The notes below the pieces were generated by a model, which made no database searches, was not told where the DNA came from, and saw only the letters and a program-made list of their open reading frames with translations. A stretch of DNA of 64,000 nucleotides, from the NCBI GenBank assembly GCA_002478885.1, contig DLKC01000027.1, positions 124,001 through 188,000 on the forward strand. The letters run 5' to 3'. Made by a program: the position numbers and the translations under genes. Below are positions 17,715 to 25,429 of this stretch, piece by piece; position 1 is the stretch's first letter; every line of letters starts with the position of its first letter. The DNA is from Chitinophagaceae bacterium UBA7600. GTDB lineage: Bacteria; Bacteroidota; Bacteroidia; Chitinophagales; Chitinophagaceae.

Positions 17715-17981
17715 TTATTTTATTTCTTCAAAATCTATATACTCGCTGTCTGTTGTAGTAGTAGTTGGCCCTGATTGTTTGGGCGGAGAAGAGGGTTTTT
17801 TAGGAGCCGCATTTGGGTTTTGCTGCTGCTGTTGCCTTCTTAACATTTCTTCCCGCATGCCGTTCAGGTTGTTAAACTGCTGTTTTACCTGGGAGGTGGT
17901 TTTTGCCACAGGCACAATAAAATCAAAAATGAGTTTATATAATAGGTAAAGAATAAGTATTGTTACGATTACGTCTAACAT
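17715..17981 (-). CDS. Small membrane-anchored protein, DUF4834-like
   Basis: 88 residues. An N-terminal TM helix (LDVIVTILILYLLYKLIFDFIVP) is followed by a charged, Gln-rich stretch, a Pro/Ser/Thr-rich linker and the acidic end SEYIDFEEIK. The overall pattern matches the DUF4834 family of Bacteroidota, whose function is unknown. It starts 10 bp after frr on the same strand, so it is co-transcribed with the ribosome recycling factor. Confidence 0.75.
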   Translation of the reverse strand: MLDVIVTILILYLLYKLIFDFIVPVAKTTSQVKQQFNNLNGMREEMLRRQQQQQNPNAAPKKPSSPPKQSGPTTTTTDSEYIDFEEIK

Positions 17982-17991
17982 GGCTTAATGG

Positions 17992-18558
17992 TTATACTGA
18001 CATCATTTCTTTTTCTTTCGCGGCGAGATGTTTATCGACCAATACGATGTATTTGTCAGTCATCTGCTGAATATCTTTTTCGGCATCCTTGGCTGCGTCT
18101 TCACTAAGTCCGTTCTTTTGTAATTTCTTCACGTGCTCCAGAGAATCCCTGCGTATATTTCTTACGGCAACCTTACAATGTTCACCCTCGGCACTTGCTT
18201 TTTTGAACAATTCTTTTCTTCTTTCTTCAGTGAGCGGGGGCATAAATAGTCTTATTTGCACGCCATCATTCTGCGGGGTAATACCAATATTTGCCTGCAG
18301 GATTGATTTTTCTATCGGAGCGACCATGTTTTTTTCCCAAGGCTGTATGCTGATTGTTCTTGCATCAAGTACGCTAATATTGGCAACCTGGCTTATAGGG
18401 ACAGGAGAGCCATAATACTCGACCTGGATGCCATCAAGCATGCCCGGACTGGCTTTGCCGGCTCTTATGCGCGTCAATTCAAGCTCGAGGTGAGCAATGG
18501 CCTTTTGCATGGAAGTTTCAGAATCGTCAATTATTAACTCCAGTTCTTCAGTTGTCAT
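17992..18558 (-). CDS. frr: Ribosome recycling factor
   Basis: A 188-residue RRF, which splits post-termination ribosomes together with EF-G. The usual length is about 185. The three-helix-bundle signatures are present: ELTRIRAGKASPGMLDGIQVEYYGSPVPISQVANISV, the segment ISIQPWEKNMVAPIEKSIL, and the C-terminal VRNIRRDSLEHVKKLQKNG followed by EDAAKDAEKDIQQMTDKYI. It is the first gene of a two-gene unit with the DUF4834 protein. pyrH, a common neighbour of frr, is not present here. Confidence 0.97.
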   Translation of the reverse strand: MTTEELELIIDDSETSMQKAIAHLELELTRIRAGKASPGMLDGIQVEYYGSPVPISQVANISVLDARTISIQPWEKNMVAPIEKSILQANIGITPQNDGVQIRLFMPPLTEERRKELFKKASAEGEHCKVAVRNIRRDSLEHVKKLQKNGLSEDAAKDAEKDIQQMTDKYIVLVDKHLAAKEKEMMSV

Positions 18559-18715
18559 ATCTGATTAAGTTTGTGAAAACGCAAAGCTAATGAATACAAA
18601 ATGCCCCGCAAAACAGCGCATTCTTTTTAATAAACAATTGGATTTTGTTTAAAATCTATGGCCGTAGAAAATATTTGTCCAGTTGATTTCGTAATGACTG
18701 GTGTAATTGTGAAAG

Positions 18716-18743
18716 CACAAGAGTGCGACGCAACTGATGTTGC
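18716..18743 (-). repeat. Single repeat arm R5
   Basis: cacaagagtgcgacgcaact followed by gatgttgc, 37 bp beyond the stop of the WecA-like gene. No partner arm was found nearby. Confidence 0.75.
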
Positions 18744-18779
18744 ATATAGATCAGGTGCTTGTGACAAAAGAAAAGAGTA

Positions 18780-19922
18780 TTATTCTTCTTTTAATGCAGC
18801 TTTGTCTTTATTATGAAAAAGGGTAAGCACTTTAGTATTTTGAAGACTGGCAGGCTCCAGTTCCTCTGCATCAACCACATGCAGGTGTTTTTTCGGTTGG
18901 GCGAAATACTTTACTACAAAAACACCACTGAAAAAGACCATTATTAAAATAAGTGCTGTAAGGTTTATATTAAGGTATTGAATAAAAAAGCCGAATACAG
19001 CAAAACATACAGCCGACACAGACAGCAAAATAGTTACCGAAGTATGACTCAGCCCCCTGTTCAACAGCAGGTGGTGCAGGTGATTCCGATCGGGTGCGAA
19101 TGGGGAAACACCTTTGGTAAGTCTTATAATAAAGACTCTTAATACATCTAACAGCGGAATAATGATAAAGCAGAAACCTATGCCAATAGAGGATGATACG
19201 GGGTAGGCAGTAGCAGAGCCGGCTGTTTGAACAAACTTGATGAACAGTATCGCGTTCACAAGACCTATCATCATAGAGCCTGAATCGCCCATAAAGATCT
19301 TGGCTGGCGGAAAATTATAACAGAGAAAAGCCAGAAGCGAACCGCTCATGGTAAAGCCTAGAACAGCGAATGGTATATTATTGTTGATGTAAAAAAATAG
19401 TCCAAATGACAGCGAAGAAATAAGTCCGAGCGAGCCCGCAAGGCCGTCCACGCCATCAATAAGATTGAAAGAATTGATCACAAGTATAATGGTAAAGAAA
19501 CTAACAATATAGCTAAACGTGCCGTTCATCTCCAACACGCCTGCAAGGCCTTCGAGATTGGAGATCAGGAGATGCGTTTTGGCCGTAAGAATGGAGGCCA
19601 CAACCAATTGGCCGAAAACCTTTTTGAGTGGGTGCAGCACGAAAATATCGTCAATAACGCCTAATATAAAAATGATGAAAAAGCAAGCCAGGTAGTACTG
19701 AAATTCAGAGTTCCCGAGGGTGAAGTCTGAAACGAGTAACAGACTTATAGCTAACCCTGTAATAATGCCCACGCCGCCAAGTGAAGAAATTGGATAAGTA
19801 TGTGTTTTTCTTTCGTCTGGTATGTCAAACAATTTATTGATCTTGGCAATCCTTATAATAAATGGCATTATAAAGAAGGTTATGACAAAAGCAATAAATG
19901 TTCCGGTTGCAACTAAAATCAT
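18780..19922 (-). CDS. WecA/TagO-like undecaprenyl-phosphate sugar-1-phosphate transferase
   Basis: A 380-residue polytopic membrane enzyme of the MraY/WecA family, which starts lipid-linked glycan synthesis by moving a HexNAc-1-phosphate from UDP-sugar to undecaprenyl phosphate on the cytoplasmic face. Motifs: SSLGGVGIITG, GVIDDIFVLHPLKKVFGQ, NSFNLIDGVDGLAG, FMGDSGSMMIG and the cytoplasmic NHLHHLLLNRGLSH (HHxxH). The last motif and the lack of MraY-specific loops favour WecA over MraY. The C-terminal 50 residues form a soluble tail. It lies alone, some 4 kb from the two glycosyltransferases at 23-25 kb that could act in the same pathway (speculative). Confidence 0.92.
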   Translation of the reverse strand: MILVATGTFIAFVITFFIMPFIIRIAKINKLFDIPDERKTHTYPISSLGGVGIITGLAISLLLVSDFTLGNSEFQYYLACFFIIFILGVIDDIFVLHPLKKVFGQLVVASILTAKTHLLISNLEGLAGVLEMNGTFSYIVSFFTIILVINSFNLIDGVDGLAGSLGLISSLSFGLFFYINNNIPFAVLGFTMSGSLLAFLCYNFPPAKIFMGDSGSMMIGLVNAILFIKFVQTAGSATAYPVSSSIGIGFCFIIIPLLDVLRVFIIRLTKGVSPFAPDRNHLHHLLLNRGLSHTSVTILLSVSAVCFAVFGFFIQYLNINLTALILIMVFFSGVFVVKYFAQPKKHLHVVDAEELEPASLQNTKVLTLFHNKDKAALKEE

Positions 19923-20069
19923 GCTGATTATATTTTGGAAAATGCCCCTTGCGACAAGCAGCAGAAATCAAGCCAAAGCGAATGTAGGGCATAAATTCGT
20001 ATCACAATCAATTTTATATGTTTAATTTTTTTGACTATTAATGGGTAAGGAACAATTAGTTTAAACCCT

Positions 20070-20077
20070 TAGCTTTG
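20070..20077 (+). promoter_or_regulatory. Putative -7 box for the transketolase gene
   Basis: TAGCTTTG fits the Bacteroidota -7 consensus TAnnTTTG and ends 21 bp before the ATG. No good -33 TTTG lies at the expected distance. Confidence 0.4.
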
Positions 20078-20098
20078 CCGCTTTTAAATATCTAACTG

Positions 20099-20941
20099 AT
20101 GGAATCTGTAACTAAGCTAAAAGATATTGCAACGCAGGTGAGAAGGGATATTGTACGAATGGTTCATGCTGTTCAAAGTGGCCACCCGGGCGGTTCTTTA
20201 GGCTGTGCTGATTTTTTAACAGCACTCTATTTCAATACAATGGAACATAATCCCTCCTTCAATATGGATGCGGTTAACGAAGACGTATTTTTCCTGTCTA
20301 ACGGCCATATATCACCGGTGTTTTATTCAGTGCTTGCACGTTCAGGTTATTTTGATGTAAAAGAACTGGCCACATTTCGTAAGCTAAATACCCGTTTGCA
20401 GGGTCACCCGGCTACTCATGAGCATTTGCCCGGTGTAAGAATCGCAAGCGGTTCCCTCGGGCAGGGAATGAGCGTTGCCATAGGTGCTGCACTGTCTAAA
20501 AAACTTAATGGCGACAACCACCTCGTTTTCTCTCTTCATGGCGACGGTGAATTAGACGAAGGCCAGGTTTGGGAGGCTATCATGAGCGCCACACACCTTA
20601 AAGTCGACAACCTGATTTCCACTATAGACTGGAACGGACAACAAATTGACGGCCCTACCAGTAAGGTAATGAACCTGGGCGATCTGCATATAAAGTTCGC
20701 AGCGTTCGGTTGGGTTGTTATCGAAATGAATGGAAATGATATGGACGATGTAGTGGCAACCCTCGATAAAGCAAAATCGCTTACCGGCAATGGCCAGCCC
20801 GTTTGCATTCTTATGAAAACAGAAATGGGCAAAGGCGTAGATTTTATGGAAGGCAGCCACGAATGGCATGGCATTGCTCCCAACAACGATCAACTGGCCA
20901 AGGCCCTTGCGCAGTTGCCTGAAACCCTTGGTGATTATTAA
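20099..20941 (+). CDS. Transketolase, N-terminal (thiamine-diphosphate-binding) subunit
   Basis: A 280-residue half-transketolase carrying the thiamine diphosphate/Mg domain of the pentose-phosphate enzyme. Motifs: VQSGHPGGSLGCADFL, FLSNGHISPVFYSVLA, ASGSLGQGMSVAIGAAL, and the ThDP motif HGDGELDEGQVWEA ... TIDWNG. The pyrimidine-binding C-terminal half, which is normally the next gene, is absent: a strong terminator and then gcvT follow. The active enzyme must therefore use a C-terminal subunit encoded elsewhere. No frameshift or truncation is seen in the half that is present. Confidence 0.93.
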   Translation: MESVTKLKDIATQVRRDIVRMVHAVQSGHPGGSLGCADFLTALYFNTMEHNPSFNMDAVNEDVFFLSNGHISPVFYSVLARSGYFDVKELATFRKLNTRLQGHPATHEHLPGVRIASGSLGQGMSVAIGAALSKKLNGDNHLVFSLHGDGELDEGQVWEAIMSATHLKVDNLISTIDWNGQQIDGPTSKVMNLGDLHIKFAAFGWVVIEMNGNDMDDVVATLDKAKSLTGNGQPVCILMKTEMGKGVDFMEGSHEWHGIAPNNDQLAKALAQLPETLGDY

Positions 20942-20968
20942 AAAGACTAAACTTTCTAAAAAAACACA

Positions 20969-21002
20969 AGCAGCCCCGAAGGCTGCTTTTTTGTTTTTTT
21001 TT
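20969..21002 (+). terminator. Terminator after transketolase N-half
   Basis: The stem AGCAGCC / GGCTGCT with loop CCGAA is followed by a long T tract. Confidence 0.9.
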
Positions 21003-21034
21003 TGAACTCGGCAACGGAATGTATTTCGGCTTCC

Positions 21035-21165
21035 GTTGCGTCGCACACTTATACGGTTGAGCTAAAAGCAACTAACCCGTTGCAAACGGGAAGCCTTATA
21101 TCAAAAACTCACAGCCCGCGGTTGATAGCGCATGGTTGTTCATGGATACAAGTGTGCGACGCAAC
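21035..21165. repeat. Inverted intergenic repeat pair R6
   Basis: Left arm 21035-21054 (gttgcgtcgcacacttatac) and right arm 21145-21165 (gatacaagtgtgcgacgcaa plus c). Both arms carry the CACACTT / AAGTGTG variant, so the substitution is matched across the pair. Confidence 0.85.
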
Positions 21166-21244
21166 AGCAGCTCAATTGAAAAACATTAGCCAGGCCAATA
21201 ATAATTGTCTTTCGCGGCAATTTTTTTTAGCTGATCAACTCACC

Positions 21245-21252
21245 TATTTTTG
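21245..21252 (+). promoter_or_regulatory. Putative -7 box for gcvT
   Basis: TATTTTTG matches TAnnTTTG and ends 20 bp before the gcvT ATG. The -33 element is unclear. Confidence 0.4.
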
Positions 21253-21272
21253 TCGCAATCAAAACGGTTGAA

Positions 21273-22364
21273 ATGAAAAATACGCCCTTCACGGAAAAAC
21301 ACATTGCACTAGGTGCAAAAATGGCCGAATTCGCAGGTTATAATATGCCTATCAGCTATGCGGGCATTAATGCAGAGCACGCCGCGGTTCGTAACAACGC
21401 CGGTGTTTTCGACGTGAGCCACATGGGTGAGTTTATTTTAAAAGGTGAAAATGCACTCGACCTTATTCAACGCGTTACCACCAACGACGCTTCAAAGATC
21501 AGCAACGGTAAAGCCCAATACAGTTGTCTTACCAATAACGAAGGCGGCATTGTTGACGATCTTATCGTTTATTGCATCGAGGAAAATAAAGTGTACATGC
21601 TGGTGGTAAATGCCTCAAACATTGAAAAAGACTGGAACTGGATTGTTGCGCATAACACTAACAATGTAGAAATGCACAACATTAGCGACAAAACCTGTTT
21701 ACTGGCGATACAAGGCCCCAATGCTTGCAAGATTCTTCAGCCACTTACCGATATAGACATCCTCAACCTTAAATATTACACTTTTGTAAAAGGGCGTTTT
21801 GCAGGGGTTGACAATGTGCTTATCAGCGCAACAGGTTACACCGGTTCAGGTGGTGTTGAAATTTATTTTGAAGACAAAGACAATGCGGGAAATACTATCT
21901 GGGACGCCATTTTTAATGCAGGCGCTGCACAAAGCATTCAGCCGATTGGCCTCGGTGCAAGAGACACGCTTCGTCTCGAAATGGGCTACTGTTTATATGG
22001 CAACGATATCGATGATACGACTACACCTCTTGAAGGCGGTCTTGGCTGGATCACCAAACTAAATAAAGCAACAGCATTCACTGCGCAACCCATTATCGCG
22101 CGGCAAAAAGCTGAAGGCATCAAACGTAAACTCGTTGGCTTTGAAATGATCGAACGTGGCATTCCGCGGCACGATTACCCCATTGTTGATGCGGCGGGTA
22201 ATAATATCGGCAAAGTAACCAGCGGCACACAGGCTCCGTCGCTTGGCAAAGCTATCGGCCTTGGTTATGTTAACGTGGAGCATGCTTCATTAGACAGCGA
22301 GATTTTTATTTCCATTCGCAACAATCCCGTAAAAGCAAAAGTGGTAAAGGCACCGTTTGCATAA
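21273..22364 (+). CDS. gcvT: Aminomethyltransferase (glycine cleavage system T protein)
   Basis: 363 residues; moves the methylene group from the lipoyl-bound aminomethyl arm of H protein to tetrahydrofolate, releasing ammonia. Motifs: [61 protein letters not shown] (folate site), [15 protein letters not shown], and [21 protein letters not shown]. Length and domain order are normal. The genes for the P and H proteins are not in this window. No glycine-riboswitch-like fold was noticed in the short leader. Confidence 0.95.
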   Translation: MKNTPFTEKHIALGAKMAEFAGYNMPISYAGINAEHAAVRNNAGVFDVSHMGEFILKGENALDLIQRVTTNDASKISNGKAQYSCLTNNEGGIVDDLIVYCIEENKVYMLVVNASNIEKDWNWIVAHNTNNVEMHNISDKTCLLAIQGPNACKILQPLTDIDILNLKYYTFVKGRFAGVDNVLISATGYTGSGGVEIYFEDKDNAGNTIWDAIFNAGAAQSIQPIGLGARDTLRLEMGYCLYGNDIDDTTTPLEGGLGWITKLNKATAFTAQPIIARQKAEGIKRKLVGFEMIERGIPRHDYPIVDAAGNNIGKVTSGTQAPSLGKAIGLGYVNVEHASLDSEIFISIRNNPVKAKVVKAPFA

Positions 22365-22391
22365 TTATTTGGTAACCGCCTGTACTGCTGC

Positions 22392-22420
22392 TATCAGCTT
22401 CGTTGTGTCACTCACTTGTG
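22392..22420 (+). repeat. Single repeat arm R7 (TGTCACTCA-type core)
   Basis: tatcagcttcgttgtgtcac followed by tcacttgtg, between gcvT and the SRPBCC gene. No partner arm nearby. Confidence 0.7.
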
Positions 22421-22456
22421 CGTTCTGAACTTTCCTCAGCAGATCAATACAGCCTA

Positions 22457-22930
22457 ATGCCGCAGATTAAACTCACTACTTCCATTGCTGCACCTCTCGA
22501 GGTTGTCTTCGACCTTAGCCGAAGTATTGACGTACACCAGATAAGTATGCAGCAGTCCGACGAAAGGGCAATCGGTGGCATAACAAGCGGCCTTATTCAA
22601 AAAGACGAAACAGTAACCTGGCAGGCAAGGCATCTTTTGCGAAAAAGGCAACTAGCGGTTAAAATCACCCGGATGGAACCCTATAATTTTTTTGAAGATG
22701 AGATGCTGAAGGGCGATTTTAAATTAATGTGGCATCGGCATTATTTCAGTTTTGAAAACGGTATAACAACAATGCGGGACGTTTTTTTCTTCGAAGCTCC
22801 GTTTGGTTTTGCGGGCAAAATTTTTTGTTATTTATTTCTCACAGGTTATATGCGCAGGTTACTCTCACGAAGAAATTTCGTAATAAAAGATTATGCCGAA
22901 TCGGGCAGGTGGACATCTATCTTAAGCTGA
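22457..22930 (+). CDS. SRPBCC (START-like) domain protein
   Basis: 157 residues of the SRPBCC / polyketide-cyclase-like fold: the N-terminal beta strand IKLTTSIAAPLEVVFDLSRSIDVHQ, the central ETVTWQARHLLRKRQLAVKITRMEPYNFFEDEM, and the C-terminal helix ending RRNFVIKDYAES. These proteins bind hydrophobic ligands; the particular ligand is unknown. I use the ATG at 22457 because the frame upstream of it runs into repeat arm R7. It lies 30 bp before the first glycosyltransferase and could share its transcript. Confidence 0.8.
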   Translation: MPQIKLTTSIAAPLEVVFDLSRSIDVHQISMQQSDERAIGGITSGLIQKDETVTWQARHLLRKRQLAVKITRMEPYNFFEDEMLKGDFKLMWHRHYFSFENGITTMRDVFFFEAPFGFAGKIFCYLFLTGYMRRLLSRRNFVIKDYAESGRWTSILS

Positions 22931-22960
22931 TGCCCGCAATTTGCTTATTTTGCCCCTGTT

Positions 22961-24052
22961 TTGAAAAAAATCATTTGCACGGTTACCAATGATCTTACTT
23001 ACGACCAGCGTATGCAACGCATTTGCGGCACACTGGCCGATAACGGTTTCGAGGTCATACTTACTGGCAGAAAATTAAAAGATTCAAAAGAACTTTCTTC
23101 ACAGCCGTTTCAGCAAAAAAGAATACAGTGTGCTTTTAACAGCGGATTCGTATTTTATGCCGAATATAACCTGCGTCTTTTTCTTTGGCTGCTATTTCAG
23201 AAGGCCGATGCTATTTGCGCCATCGATCTCGACACGATCATTCCATGTTTGCTGGCATCGTATCTTAAGGGTTGCAAAAGAATTTATGATGCCCATGAAC
23301 TATTCACCGAACAAAAAGAAATTGTTACCAGGCCTTCCGTACACAAATTCTGGCTCTCGGTAGAAAAGTTTGCGGTGCCAAAATACCGGCTCGGCTACAC
23401 GGTAAATAATTTTATCGTGGAAGAATTAAACCGGCGTTATGGAGTAAATTATGCCATAGTAAGGAACTTGCCCGTGCTTATTACCTTAGCGCCAGCAGGC
23501 AGGAAACAAGAACAGCCTTTCATCATTTACCAGGGAGCAGTTAATGAAGGCCGCAGTTTTGAAACATTGATACCGGCCATGAAAATGGTAAATGCGAAAC
23601 TAATTATTTTTGGCAAAGGAAATTTTTTCGAACAAACAAAGCAACTCATAAAAGAAAATAACCTACACGATAAAGTAGAATTGAAGGGGTACGTTGAACC
23701 TGCTGCACTAAGGCAGTTAACCCCCGCAGCGCACATTGCAATCACTATTTTTGAACAAACCGGGCTTAACCAGTTCTATTCATTGTCAAACAGGTTTTTT
23801 GATTATATAATGGCCGGTGTGCCGCAGGTTTGCGTTAATTACCCCGAGTATAAGCTTATTAATGATCAGTATAACGTTGCATTAATGATCGGCGATACAA
23901 TGTCCGAAACAATCGCTTTTGCAATAAATAAGTTACTTGATGATGCCGCTTTGCATGAACAATTGCGCAATAACTGTGTTAAAGCAAGAGAACAATTGAA
24001 CTGGGGCAGCGAGGAAAAAAGGCTGCTCGCTTTTTACCAGGATAACTTGTAG
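22961..24052 (+). CDS. Glycosyltransferase (GT-B, family 4-like), TTG start
   Basis: 363 residues with a GT-B layout. The N-terminal domain begins KKIICTVTNDLTYDQRMQRI; the C-terminal nucleotide-sugar domain has FIIYQGAVNEGRSFETLIPAM, ADxxIxIF-type segment AHIAITIFEQTGLNQFYSLSNRFFDYI and AGVPQV. No signal peptide, so it acts in the cytoplasm, probably on a lipid-linked or surface glycan. The best start is TTG at 22961, since translation matches family N-termini directly from there and no in-frame ATG lies nearby. It is followed after 15 bp by a second glycosyltransferase. Donor and acceptor are unknown. Confidence 0.88.
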   Translation: MKKIICTVTNDLTYDQRMQRICGTLADNGFEVILTGRKLKDSKELSSQPFQQKRIQCAFNSGFVFYAEYNLRLFLWLLFQKADAICAIDLDTIIPCLLASYLKGCKRIYDAHELFTEQKEIVTRPSVHKFWLSVEKFAVPKYRLGYTVNNFIVEELNRRYGVNYAIVRNLPVLITLAPAGRKQEQPFIIYQGAVNEGRSFETLIPAMKMVNAKLIIFGKGNFFEQTKQLIKENNLHDKVELKGYVEPAALRQLTPAAHIAITIFEQTGLNQFYSLSNRFFDYIMAGVPQVCVNYPEYKLINDQYNVALMIGDTMSETIAFAINKLLDDAALHEQLRNNCVKAREQLNWGSEEKRLLAFYQDNL

Positions 24053-24067
24053 TCTGCAAATATTAAA

Positions 24068-25204
24068 TTGGATAAGCACTTACATATAATCAGTCTTGAT
24101 GTACCATATCCTGCCAACTACGGCGGGGTTTATGACCTTTTTTATAAGCTTCCCGCATTACAGTCACAAGGTGTAAAAATTATCCTCCATTGTTTTGATA
24201 ACGGCCGCGGCCAACAACCCGAACTGAATAAATATTGCGAAAGGGTTTACTACTATCCACGTAATACTGGCCATAAAGGTTTTACTTTTTCTTTGCCTTA
24301 CATTGTTTCCAGCAGGAACGACGAAACGCTTTTACAAAATTTGCTTAAAGACGAGTACCCGATTTTTATGGAGGGTATACATTGCACTTACCCTGCAATC
24401 GATCATCGTTTTAATGGCAGGAAAAAATTTGTTCGTATTCATAATGTAGAACACAGCTATTATCAAAGGCTTTATTCCTGCTCTCACAATCTTTTTAATA
24501 AAGCGTACTATCGCTGGGAGAGTAATCGTTTGTTTCAATACGAAAGAGCGCTTGTAAATAAAGCAACCGCATTTTGGGCCGTTACCGAAAAAGATACTCA
24601 ATATTTCCGCGATCATTTTGATTGTAAAACCATCGACTACCTGCCCCTGTTTATACCGCCGTGGGAGGTTCGGTGCCAGGCAGGCATGGGTACTTATTGT
24701 TTGTACCATGGCGACCTGAGCGTTGCTTCAAACGACGAGGCTGCAAAATGGTTATTGCAACATGTTTTTGGTAAGTTGCAAATACCGTTTGTTGTGGCCG
24801 GCAAAAATCCTTCAGCTGCGCTTGAAAAAATCGCACATCAAAACATGCACACCTGCCTTGTTGCGAACCCTTCTGAAATGGAAATGCAGGACATGATAGC
24901 GAAAGCCCAGATCAATATACTTCCATCATTCAACAATACCGGTATACAGATCAAACTGCTGAATGCATTGTTCAATGGCCGTCATTGCCTTGTAAATAAA
25001 AACATGGTAGCCGGAACGGGCCTCGAAGAACTTTGTGTTGTAGCCGAAACTGCCGAATCGTTCAGTAATATTGTTGCGCAAATGTTTCATCAGAAAATCA
25101 CCGACGACGAAATCGAAGCGAGAAAAAGTATACTTGAATTTCATTTCAACAACGAAAAGGGTGCAAAGCAAATGCTTCACTGGATTTGGGAACAGTACAA
25201 ATAA
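24068..25204 (+). CDS. Glycosyltransferase (family 4-like), TTG start
   Basis: 378 residues, cytoplasmic GT-B type. Start TTG at 24068, giving MDKHLHIISLDVPYPANYGG. Visible are FVRIHNVEHSYYQRLY, the linker NKATAFWAVTEKDTQYFRDHF, and the donor-domain segments YCLYHGDLSVASNDEAAKWLL, VVAGKNPS and NILPSFNNTGIQIKLLNALFNGRHCLVN. It forms an operon with the preceding glycosyltransferase (15 bp gap, also TTG start). The pair probably adds successive sugars to the same glycan (inference). Repeat pair R8 closes the unit. Confidence 0.87.
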   Translation: MDKHLHIISLDVPYPANYGGVYDLFYKLPALQSQGVKIILHCFDNGRGQQPELNKYCERVYYYPRNTGHKGFTFSLPYIVSSRNDETLLQNLLKDEYPIFMEGIHCTYPAIDHRFNGRKKFVRIHNVEHSYYQRLYSCSHNLFNKAYYRWESNRLFQYERALVNKATAFWAVTEKDTQYFRDHFDCKTIDYLPLFIPPWEVRCQAGMGTYCLYHGDLSVASNDEAAKWLLQHVFGKLQIPFVVAGKNPSAALEKIAHQNMHTCLVANPSEMEMQDMIAKAQINILPSFNNTGIQIKLLNALFNGRHCLVNKNMVAGTGLEELCVVAETAESFSNIVAQMFHQKITDDEIEARKSILEFHFNNEKGAKQMLHWIWEQYK

Positions 25205-25253
25205 ACCGCAGTAAGGAAGCCATATATTAGCCAGGCTTTTGTTCCCTGGTCGG

Positions 25254-25392
25254 GCTTCGGTTGCGTCGCACTCTTGTACTTTATAGCAGCAATGTGCGAT
25301 CAGCAACGGTCGCGAGCTATTTTGCCAAGCCGGTTTTCGTTTCTGTTGCCCGGTGATTCCGTGGTACAAGAGTGCGACGCAAGAGCCGATGC
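25254..25392. repeat. Inverted intergenic repeat pair R8
   Basis: Left arm 25254-25279 (...ggttgcgtcgcactcttgta) and right arm 25364-25392 (gtacaagagtgcgacgcaag...). The central 18-19 bp are perfectly complementary. It lies between convergent genes that have no other visible terminator. Confidence 0.9.
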
Positions 25393-25429
25393 CCAAAGTG
25401 CTGAACGCCGGGATCATTATTACAGCAAA

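Larger units (their letters stand above)
20942..21272. other. Intergenic region with terminator, repeat pair and promoter
   Basis: It holds the transketolase terminator (20969-21002), repeat pair R6 (21035-21165) and a -7 box for gcvT (21245). The frames that cross it are not credible proteins. Confidence 0.6.

Noticed and set aside
22403..22456. Upstream extension of the SRPBCC gene
   Set aside because: The extra 18 codons begin inside repeat arm R7 and do not resemble the family; the ATG at 22457 is better.
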